From: Acidobacteriota bacterium
GTDB taxonomy: Bacteria > Acidobacteriota > Terriglobia > UBA7540
DNA length: 5,895 nt
Assembly (NCBI GenBank): GCA_003171295.1
Contig: PMYF01000668.1
Span: 1-5,895, forward strand
Direction: 5' to 3'
Position 1 is the stretch's first letter, and the number at the start of each line of letters is the position of its first letter. This document shows, in pieces, positions 1 to 5,413 of this stretch. The notes under the pieces were generated by a model. That model did no database searches and was not told the origin of the DNA. It saw only the letters and a program-made list of their open reading frames with translations. The position numbers and the translations under genes were made by a program.

Positions 1-17
1 CTGTTCCCTGCTTTCTT

Positions 18-1934
18 ATGTGCGGAATCTGCGGAATCTTCAACGTGCAGCTTGAGCCGCTCGCGCACGGCGACCGGATTGATCGCATGTCAGCCCGGAT
101 CCGGCACCGCGGGCCTGACAGCGAAGGCAAGTTTCAGTTGCCACATGTCGCCTTGGCGATTCGCCGGCTGAGCATCATTGACCTTCAAACCGGCGACCAG
201 CCGCTGGCGAATGAAACCGGAGAAATCACGCTCGTTTTCAACGGCGAGATCTACAACTACCGCGAGTTGCGCGCCGGGCTGATGAAGCGCGGTCACCATT
301 TCGACACGCATTCTGATGGGGAAGTTATTGTTCATCTGTACGAGGAGCTAGGACCGGACTGCCTCGGCGAGTTGAATGGGATGTTCGCCATCGCCCTGTG
401 GGACAATCGCGCGAAGCGCCTGCTTTTGGCCCGCGACCGGGCGGGCGAGAAGCCGCTTTACTATTGGCGCGGCGGCCAAACGCTGGTGTTTGCGTCGGAG
501 ATTAAATCGTTGTTGGAATACCCCGGAATCAGCCGGGCGATGGACCTGACCGCGTTGACGTACTATTTTTCGTACGGATATTTTCCCGGCCCGCGCAGCG
601 TCTTTGCGGAGATCAAGAAGTTGCCGGCGGCTCACCGTATGGTCGTGGAAGGTGGGAACACTCGCATCGATGCCTACTGGCGCCCGCAGGACTACCTGCG
701 CTCGCCCGAGCAAGCACCCCTCACCCGCCGCCAGGAGGCTGAGTGCGTTGAGGAACTTGCCGTGCGCCTGCGACAGGCGGCGGAGTCGCGTTTGGTAAGC
801 GACGTCCCGCTGGGTGTATTCCTGAGTGGAGGCATCGATTCCTCCACGATAGTCGCCATTATGAGCGAGCTGACTCCAGGAAACGTCAATACGTTTTCCG
901 TGAACTTTCCGGAAAAGACCTTCAACGAGGAGGCCTACTCGACGCTGGTGGCGAAACGCTTTCGCACGCAGCACCACGTCCTGACCGCTGACCAGGCGAG
1001 CATGCGGCAGGCGCTCCTGACGCTGGCCAACCATCTCGATGAGCCCGTGGCCGATCCCGCGGTTATTCCTACCTACATGATTTCGCGGTTCGCCCGCGAG
1101 CACATTAAGGTGGCACTGAGCGGAGAGGGAAGTGACGAGCTTTTCGGTGGCTATCCCACTTATTTAGGGGCGCGGCTCGCGGAGTATTACCTGCGGTTAC
1201 CCGGTGTGCTGCGCCGGCAGGTTTTTGCCCGCCTGGCGCGCCTGCTTCCCGTGTCATCGTCGGCGGTTCCGCTAGGACTCTTTCTGCGGCGATTCCTGAG
1301 CCACGCGGAAAAGAGCCCGGCCGAACGCCACCAGATCTGGTTTGGCATGTTCACGCCCACTGAGCTCGACCATCTCTTTTCACCCGCTTGGACAGGTCCG
1401 CAGCCACCCAGCCGTGATATCTTCCTGCCGCTCTCGCGCGTGCTGGAAGGCGTGCGCTGCGATGAAACCGTCTCCCAGATGCTCTATCTGGATTTTCGCC
1501 TGTACCTTGAAGATAACCTGCTGGTGAAGATCGACCGCGCCAGCATGGCGTGCTCGCTCGAGTTGCGGACGCCTTTTCTCGACCACCGCCTGATTGAATT
1601 TGCGGAAGGGCTGCCAGGTAGCCTGAAGGTGCGAGGCTTCCAACTCAAATACATTCTGAAGAAAGCTGTGGAGCGGTGGCTGCCACCCGAGATCGTTTAC
1701 CGGCAAAAACGCGGGTTCTCCGTCCCGATTGCCAGTTGGATGCGGAACGAGTTGCGGCCCTTGGTTGAAGAGACCCTGAGTGAAGAGAAATTGCAGCGGC
1801 AGGGATTATTCAACGTTGCATTCGTGCGCCGACTGCTAAAGGAACATTGGGCCGGCAACGCCGATCACCGCAAGGCGCTGTGGACGCTCTTTTGCTTTCA
1901 ACTCTGGTATGACCGTTGGGCGGCCGGCGATTGA
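18..1934 (+). CDS. asnB: Glutamine-hydrolysing asparagine synthetase / AsnB-type amidotransferase
   Basis: Cytoplasmic enzyme expected to hydrolyse glutamine and pass the ammonia to an ATP-activated carboxylate, classically aspartate to asparagine. The start is fixed by the N-terminus MCGICGIF: Met removal exposes the catalytic Cys2 of the class-II glutaminase. Other glutaminase signatures are RHRGPD (30-35), RRLSIID (49-55), FNGEIYNY (74-81) and SDGE (99-102). The synthetase domain has the pyrophosphate-binding loop SGGIDSS (270-276), SGEGSDELFGGY (368-379) and the late DRASMACSLELRTPFLD block. All key motifs are intact. At 638 aa it is longer than E. coli AsnB (about 554 aa) and resembles the ~630-aa amidotransferases often found in exopolysaccharide/exosortase loci, so the true acceptor may be a sugar or another molecule instead of aspartate. 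No Shine-Dalgarno is visible in the 17 bases before the ATG. The 3' end overlaps the next gene by 26 nt, which suggests an operon. The fold assignment is very secure; the substrate is not. Confidence 0.95.
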   Translation: MCGICGIFNVQLEPLAHGDRIDRMSARIRHRGPDSEGKFQLPHVALAIRRLSIIDLQTGDQPLANETGEITLVFNGEIYNYRELRAGLMKRGHHFDTHSDGEVIVHLYEELGPDCLGELNGMFAIALWDNRAKRLLLARDRAGEKPLYYWRGGQTLVFASEIKSLLEYPGISRAMDLTALTYYFSYGYFPGPRSVFAEIKKLPAAHRMVVEGGNTRIDAYWRPQDYLRSPEQAPLTRRQEAECVEELAVRLRQAAESRLVSDVPLGVFLSGGIDSSTIVAIMSELTPGNVNTFSVNFPEKTFNEEAYSTLVAKRFRTQHHVLTADQASMRQALLTLANHLDEPVADPAVIPTYMISRFAREHIKVALSGEGSDELFGGYPTYLGARLAEYYLRLPGVLRRQVFARLARLLPVSSSAVPLGLFLRRFLSHAEKSPAERHQIWFGMFTPTELDHLFSPAWTGPQPPSRDIFLPLSRVLEGVRCDETVSQMLYLDFRLYLEDNLLVKIDRASMACSLELRTPFLDHRLIEFAEGLPGSLKVRGFQLKYILKKAVERWLPPEIVYRQKRGFSVPIASWMRNELRPLVEETLSEEKLQRQGLFNVAFVRRLLKEHWAGNADHRKALWTLFCFQLWYDRWAAGD

Positions 1935-2649
1935 ATCCCGTCGTGATACCGGCGCAGAAATCTCCGTGCTTCCAAAAGGCCTTATCGTCGCATGCAACCA
2001 CCCGCCGTCTCCGGCGCCGGACCGGGATGCCTTCCGCCCGGCGGAACGCGCCATTATCGAGTGGTGCCGAACCCCCAAGCAGGTGCAGGAATTCCTGCGC
2101 CAGCTTCCTTACAACTGGGAAAAGAAGGGAGAAACTCAGCGAACGTTTCGGAGTGTCATCCAGCACCGCAGCGCCCACTGCCTGGAAGGTGCGTTGAGCG
2201 CCGCGACCATCCTGGAGCAGCACGGCTACCCGCCTTTGCTTCTGGACCTGGAATCACGGGACCAACTCGACCATGTGTTATTTCTTTTCAAGAAGCGTGG
2301 ACGATGGGGAACCGTGGCACGCTCGCGGGATGCGGGGCTGCACGGGCGCAAGCCGGTTTTCCGCAACCTTCGCCATTTGGTGATGAGTTATGTGGACCCT
2401 TACGTGGATGGCTCGGGCCGCATCACGGGCTACGGCGTCGCGGATTTACGCACGCTGGTGAGAGGCGATTGGCGGCTCTCCACGAAAAACGTCTGGGAAG
2501 TAGAACGCGCCCTGATTAAGATGCCGCACAAGAACATTCGAACCTCGAACCGTCGCTATCAGATGATCCTCCGGCAGTTCCTGGCCTTTCGCAAAAAGCA
2601 CCCCGACCAGCCCGCCACGTTCTATGCCAACCGGAATGTTTGGTTGTGA
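1909..2649 (+). CDS. Transglutaminase-like (cysteine-protease fold) protein of unknown function
   Basis: A 246-aa soluble-looking protein with no signal peptide or membrane helix. The centre carries what looks like a transglutaminase/papain-like core: Cys91 at the start of a helix (SAHCLEGALSAA), then a strand (PPLLLDLES), then Asp121-His122 leading into another strand (DHVLFLFKK), and a downstream SRDAG with Asp141. Cys91/His122/Asp141 is the proposed triad, inferred by eye. Further blocks with a strongly conserved look are GRKPVFRNLR (146-155), SYVDPYVDGSGRITGYGV (160-177) and a basic C-terminal helix (about 211-231). I recall similar unnamed proteins in other bacteria but no assigned role. 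The ATG at 1909 lies inside asnB (26-nt overlap) and lacks a clear Shine-Dalgarno. An in-frame GTG at 1966 would give 227 aa, and the first ~30 residues look unconserved, so the start is uncertain. The overlap implies cotranscription and probably translational coupling with asnB. The gene is confident; a catalytic function is an inference. Confidence 0.85.
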   Translation: MTVGRPAIESRRDTGAEISVLPKGLIVACNHPPSPAPDRDAFRPAERAIIEWCRTPKQVQEFLRQLPYNWEKKGETQRTFRSVIQHRSAHCLEGALSAATILEQHGYPPLLLDLESRDQLDHVLFLFKKRGRWGTVARSRDAGLHGRKPVFRNLRHLVMSYVDPYVDGSGRITGYGVADLRTLVRGDWRLSTKNVWEVERALIKMPHKNIRTSNRRYQMILRQFLAFRKKHPDQPATFYANRNVWL

Positions 2650-2849
2650 GAAAGCATGAATCCGGATCAACGATGACTGCGGTCCTGCCCTGTGAGACAA
2701 TTGCCCCCCGGGCTTTGGAGGGGAATGATTGCCCCTTCCTGCACGCGGGAACCAAGTGGGAGTGGGTGTGGATCATGCGCCTGCGCGAACTGAACCGGGA
2801 GGATATACCGGTCCGCAAGGCGCGAGGCAGTCCTAGGACCGGAGATTAG
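2646..2849 (+). CDS. Possible small third cistron, 67 aa, unknown
   Basis: A candidate small gene in the gap after the transglutaminase-like gene. In-frame starts are GTG 2646 (67 aa), which forms a GTGA overlap with the preceding stop codon as in coupled cistrons; TTG 2640 (69 aa); and ATG 2673 (58 aa). About 72% of codons counted from the ATG end in G or C, consistent with coding DNA in a GC-rich genome. The product is soluble-looking, with Cys16 and Cys29, a Trp-rich stretch (TKWEWVWIMRLREL, about 36-49) and a basic, Arg/Gly/Pro-rich tail ending GSPRTGD. I recognise no domain. Shine-Dalgarno support is weak (GGA at 2633-2635). It could be a small accessory protein, a RiPP-type precursor or a chance ORF. 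Its 3' end contains half of an inverted repeat. Confidence 0.3.
   Translation: MRKHESGSTMTAVLPCETIAPRALEGNDCPFLHAGTKWEWVWIMRLRELNREDIPVRKARGSPRTGD
2717..2739 (+). repeat. Hairpin-forming inverted repeat
   Basis: GGAGGGG (2717-2723) can pair with CCCCTTCC (2732-2739) across an 8-nt loop, with one bulged T. An upstream C6 run (2704-2709) could compete for the same G-rich arm, giving two mutually exclusive stems. No U-tract follows, so this is not a classic terminator. Confidence 0.35.
2808..2842 (+). repeat. Perfect 7-bp inverted repeat, 21-nt loop
   Basis: CCGGTCC (2808-2814) and GGACCGG (2836-2842) are exact reverse complements separated by 21 nt. The right arm overlaps the 8-bp palindrome TCCTAGGA (2831-2838). 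The repeat straddles the end of the possible small ORF. There is no downstream U-run. It could be a weak transcript-end structure, a protein-binding dyad or chance in GC-rich DNA. Confidence 0.4.
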
Positions 2850-2925
2850 GTGTGCCCCGGCTCGGATGGCGGTACTTCCGCAGCATTCAGCAGGTTCGTT
2901 CTCGTGAGGCTGTAAGCGCCACAGA

Positions 2926-2930
2926 AAAGG
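2926..2930 (+). promoter_or_regulatory. Ribosome binding site deciding a GTG start
   Basis: AAAGG lies 9 nt before the GTG at 2940. The in-frame stop TAA at 2913 rules out longer versions. Alignment of the product's N-terminus with the next permease (LLRNPRRTILT against LIRNKRRTLLT) supports GTG 2940 as the start. Confidence 0.6.
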
Positions 2931-2939
2931 CAAGTCACT

Positions 2940-4082
2940 GTGTCTTGGACAGGATTGGTTCTCCACAATCTGCTGCGTAACCCACGGCGTACCATCCTGA
3001 CCACCGCCAGCGTGGCGGCTTCCGTTTTGCTGCTTGCGACATTGTTTGGGGCATACCGTTTCATCTCAGGGCCAACCCGTCTCGACCGTTCTCACCTGGT
3101 GCTGATGGTCAGGCCAGCCACTTCTGGGATGCTTCCCTTGCCGGTGAGCTACCGCGAGCGCATTGCCGCGCTGCCCGGGGTGTCGGCAGTCACCCCCTTC
3201 AATTGGGTCGGGGTGGAGTACGGAGGTCAGGATGCGCAGGTCCACGGCTTCGCCTGCGACCCGGGGGTCATCCTGAGAATCTTCTCGAACTGGCGGCTTT
3301 CGCTTGAGGAAACGCGAGCGTTCATCCGGGACAAGACAGCGCTCATTGCCGGAGAGGAAACCGCCGCGAGATTTGGGTGGAAGGTCGGCCAGAGCGTCAC
3401 CCTCCGCCCCCTGGGAGGCCTGCCCCCGCTCGAACTGGTTCTGCGTGGGATCTATACGAGCGATGGTATGGATGCGCCACTGGTTTTTCATTGGGATTAC
3501 TGGAATGAAATTCAGCGTCTTCGCGACAGCACCACGGGCTTCTGGGTACTGGCAAGTGACCCGGCAGCCCTGACCGGATTGATGCGGGGCATCGATGCGA
3601 CGTTTCGTAACTCACCGGCGCAGACCAAGACCGAGACGCTCAAGCAGATCGTGCTGGACTTCCTCGGCCGGCTGGGTAATGTCAAGGTGATGCTCCTTGG
3701 GATCTCCTGCGCGGTCCTCTTCACGGTTCTGCTTATCGTGGCCAACTCGATGGCGATGACGATTCGTGAGCGGACAGCGGAAATCGCCGTGCTGCGCGCC
3801 TTGGGCTTTCGTCCGCATCAGGTTTTGGGGTTGTTGACGGCGGAGTCGTTCATCATTACCCTGGTTGGTTCGCTAATCGGCAGTCTTGGTGCATTGGGCG
3901 TGTTCCATGCGGCCGTGAGTTTCAGGATCGGCGGAGCCATGCCGGTGGGACTGGAGTTTGATCTTGCCACCGCAGGCTTCATTTTGGCGGTGGCAACTGG
4001 GGTGAGCCTGGTCAGCACCTGGTTGCCGGCCAAGCAGGCCGCGCGCCTGAACATCGCCGTCGCCTTGCGTCACACGGATTAA
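2940..4082 (+). CDS. FtsX/MacB-type ABC transporter permease (first of a tandem pair)
   Basis: Inner-membrane permease subunit of a type VII (MacB/LolC/DevC-like) ABC system, which usually moves molecules outward or extracts lipoproteins by coupling ATP hydrolysis to extracytoplasmic movement. Its 380 aa show the expected layout: an amphipathic start with RNPRRT (13-18), TM1 about 18-42, a MacB-PCD-like extracytoplasmic domain about 43-248 (including ALPGVSAV and FHWDY 183-187), then TM2 about 250-272, TM3 about 298-322 and TM4 about 341-363. The FtsX-domain block IVANSMAMTIRERTAEIAVL, followed by RALGFRPHQVLGL, is intact, and the C-terminus has the usual PAKQAARLNIAVALRH ending. There is no fused ATPase domain. 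The start is GTG. It is closely related to the next gene (377 aa), and the two plausibly form a heterodimer as LolC/LolE do. The substrate cannot be told from the sequence. Confidence 0.93.
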   Translation: MSWTGLVLHNLLRNPRRTILTTASVAASVLLLATLFGAYRFISGPTRLDRSHLVLMVRPATSGMLPLPVSYRERIAALPGVSAVTPFNWVGVEYGGQDAQVHGFACDPGVILRIFSNWRLSLEETRAFIRDKTALIAGEETAARFGWKVGQSVTLRPLGGLPPLELVLRGIYTSDGMDAPLVFHWDYWNEIQRLRDSTTGFWVLASDPAALTGLMRGIDATFRNSPAQTKTETLKQIVLDFLGRLGNVKVMLLGISCAVLFTVLLIVANSMAMTIRERTAEIAVLRALGFRPHQVLGLLTAESFIITLVGSLIGSLGALGVFHAAVSFRIGGAMPVGLEFDLATAGFILAVATGVSLVSTWLPAKQAARLNIAVALRHTD

Positions 4083-4094
4083 CGCCTGGTTTCG

Positions 4095-4232
4095 ATGAAG
4101 CTCAAGGAGATCCTTCCCCCCCGGTCGGTAATCATGATGATCATGTGTTCCCCGTCGCACTGCCCGGAGTGCGGTGTGGTGGGAAGGCACATTCCGCCCG
4201 GACCAGAAAGTTCGAAACCATGTGGCGGCTGA
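4095..4232 (+). CDS. Possible 45-aa Cys-rich small ORF between permeases
   Basis: This ATG-started ORF begins 12 nt after the stop of the first permease and ends 13 nt inside the second, in a different frame. The product has four cysteines (18, 23, 26, 43), including a CPEC pair resembling half a zinc knuckle, and a Pro/Gly-rich tail. About 71% of codons end in G or C against about 53% GC at codon positions 1 and 2, mildly coding-like. No clear Shine-Dalgarno precedes it. It could be a leader ORF whose translation is coupled to the permease, or chance. Confidence 0.2.
   Translation: MKLKEILPPRSVIMMIMCSPSHCPECGVVGRHIPPGPESSKPCGG
4133..4145 (+). repeat. 13-bp near-palindrome
   Basis: CATGAT-G-ATCATG is a perfect 6-bp dyad about one central base, about 75 bp upstream of the second permease. 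It is AT-richer than its surroundings and could be a regulator site. The support is the symmetry alone. Confidence 0.25.
4153..4176 (+). repeat. Stable RNA hairpin in the intergenic gap
   Basis: CGCACT (4156-4161) and AGTGCG (4168-4173) pair perfectly around a 6-nt loop (GCCCGG). Two G·U pairs and a C-G pair extend the stem to 9 bp (4153-4161 with 4168-4176). No U-tract follows, so it is unlikely to terminate transcription. It lies 43 nt upstream of the next ATG and could affect mRNA processing or decay, or set the expression ratio of the two permeases. Confidence 0.45.
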
Positions 4233-5353
4233 TTCTGAAAAACCTGATTCGAAACAAGCGCCGGACTCTTTTGACGGCCGCCAGTGTGGCGGTGTCGCTT
4301 TTTCTCCTCTCGGCGCTGGCCATTGTCTATACCGCGCTCGGTAAGCCTTTTGAGGGCTTGGACAGGGTCCCCATCATGATGGTGCGCCGAGCGGCCGGGA
4401 TTGTTTTTCAGTTGCCAGCCAGTTACCAGGACCGCATTAAAGCGGTGCCGGGAGTTGTGGCGGTCAGCAAGCTGAGCTGGTTCGGTGGATACTGGCGCGA
4501 TCCTGCTAACCAGTTCGCCAACTTTGCTGTAGATGCGGACACGGTTTTCCAGGTGCAGACCGGAGCTGCCATTCCCCCCGATCAACTTGAGGCCTTCAAG
4601 CGCGAACGCACCGCTGCGGTTGTTGGAAAGCGGCTGATCGACCAGTTTCACTGGCAGATCGGCGACCGAATTACACTGTTGGGCAGCCCTTACGGATTTA
4701 CGCCCGAAGTGGTGCTGCGCGGAGTTTTTACCGGAGGCCCGGACGACCACTTCTACTTTCACTGGGATTACTTGAATGAAGGTATTGGGCGGGCGAACAT
4801 CGTCGGTATGTATTGGATTCGCGTGGCCCCCCCGGACGCAGCTTCGCGGGTCGCCCGGACCATCGACCAGACGTTCCACAACACCGATGCGGAAACCAAG
4901 ACGGAGTCGCTGAGCGCCTTTCTGCTCGGTTTTGTTTCCATGCTGGGCAACGTACGGGGGATTATCCTTATGGTTGGGTCCGCCGTCACCTTCGCGATCC
5001 TCCTGATTGTGGCCAACACCATGGCCATGTCGATTCGCGAACGCTATGCGGAGGCTGCCATTATGCGCACAGTGGGTTTCCGCAAATCCCACATCCTCGG
5101 CCTTTTTGTGGGAGAGTCGCTGGTACTGACCATTGCCGGGGCCATTTTCGGGGTGGGGGGCGCCAAACTCTTTTTTGATGCCTTGGGGCTGCGCCGGATC
5201 AGCCAATTCGTGCCCGCCGACATGCGGATGCGTCCGGGAACTCTCCTGTTCTTTGGCGCGCTGACTGTGGTGATGGCTCTGGCCGCGGCGGGCTGGCCGG
5301 CCTACCGTGCGGCTCGTTTGCAGATAGCCGAGGCGCTCCGTAACACGGGCTAA
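4220..5353 (+). CDS. FtsX/MacB-type ABC transporter permease (second of a tandem pair)
   Basis: Inner-membrane permease of 377 aa, a paralog of the preceding gene. TM1 is about 16-39 after the basic RNKRRT (11-16). The extracytoplasmic MacB-PCD-like domain is about 40-246, with AVPGVVAV (75-82) and FHWDY (180-184). TM2 is about 248-270, TM3 about 296-318 and TM4 about 341-360. The FtsX-domain core IVANTMAMSIRERYAEAAIM and the ending YRAARLQIAEALRNTG match its sister. The reading frame stays open upstream to an ATG at 4145, but those 25 residues (MFPVALPG...) have no counterpart in the paralog. I therefore chose ATG 4220, which has a weak GAAAG site 9 nt upstream (4206-4210) and makes the N-termini align. 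It contains no ATPase motifs. The likely role is pairing with the first permease in one exporter or lipoprotein-handling complex. Confidence 0.93.
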   Translation: MWRLILKNLIRNKRRTLLTAASVAVSLFLLSALAIVYTALGKPFEGLDRVPIMMVRRAAGIVFQLPASYQDRIKAVPGVVAVSKLSWFGGYWRDPANQFANFAVDADTVFQVQTGAAIPPDQLEAFKRERTAAVVGKRLIDQFHWQIGDRITLLGSPYGFTPEVVLRGVFTGGPDDHFYFHWDYLNEGIGRANIVGMYWIRVAPPDAASRVARTIDQTFHNTDAETKTESLSAFLLGFVSMLGNVRGIILMVGSAVTFAILLIVANTMAMSIRERYAEAAIMRTVGFRKSHILGLFVGESLVLTIAGAIFGVGGAKLFFDALGLRRISQFVPADMRMRPGTLLFFGALTVVMALAAAGWPAYRAARLQIAEALRNTG

Positions 5354-5367
5354 CGGTTGAGACCCGG

Positions 5368-5394
5368 GGTGCGTAGGCCCCCGCCCGATGCACC
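5368..5394 (+). repeat. Hairpin abutting the third permease's ribosome binding site
   Basis: GGTGCGT (5368-5374) pairs with ATGCACC (5388-5394), 7 bp with one G·U, around a 13-nt C-rich loop. The stem ends exactly where the purine-rich GGAAGGG (5395-5401) begins, so it could influence ribosome access to the third permease. There is no U-tract. It fills much of the 60-bp gap. Confidence 0.4.
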
Positions 5395-5401
5395 GGAAGG
5401 G
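5395..5401 (+). promoter_or_regulatory. Ribosome binding site of the third permease
   Basis: GGAAGGG is a good anti-Shine-Dalgarno match but sits 12 nt before the ATG at 5414, slightly far. A weaker AGAGA (5406-5410) is closer. An in-frame TAG at 5405 excludes any upstream start. Confidence 0.5.
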
Positions 5402-5413
5402 ATTTAGAGACTT

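Larger units (their letters stand above)
2650..2939 (+). other. 290-bp gap between the two gene blocks
   Basis: This interval separates the AsnB block from the permease block. It holds the possible 67-aa ORF (ending 2849), a G/C-rich hairpin near 2717-2739, an inverted repeat at 2808-2842, and then 90 bases (2850-2939) ending in the ribosome-binding site of the first permease. I find no good -35/-10 pair and no stem followed by a U-tract, so I cannot say whether the permeases have their own promoter. Confidence 0.6.

Noticed and set aside
348..1103. 251-codon open frame on the minus strand inside asnB
   Set aside because: It is antisense to the strongly conserved amidotransferase, with no recognisable motif and no separate ribosome binding site.
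1992..2519. 175-codon + strand frame overlapping the transglutaminase-like gene
   Set aside because: It is out of frame with the better-supported 1909-2649 gene, and its Gly/Pro/Arg-rich translation shows no domain.
2850..2939. Promoter for the permease genes
   Set aside because: No convincing -35/-10 pair with proper spacing could be found by eye.
4145..4219. 25-residue N-terminal extension of the second permease
   Set aside because: It has no counterpart in the paralog and would put a non-membrane segment before the conserved basic start; ATG 4220 aligns the two proteins.
4827..4833. Run of seven C inside the second permease (another at 4116-4122) as a phase-variable tract
   Set aside because: Seven C is short for slippage control, and the permease frame continues normally through it; at most it is a sequencing-error hotspot.
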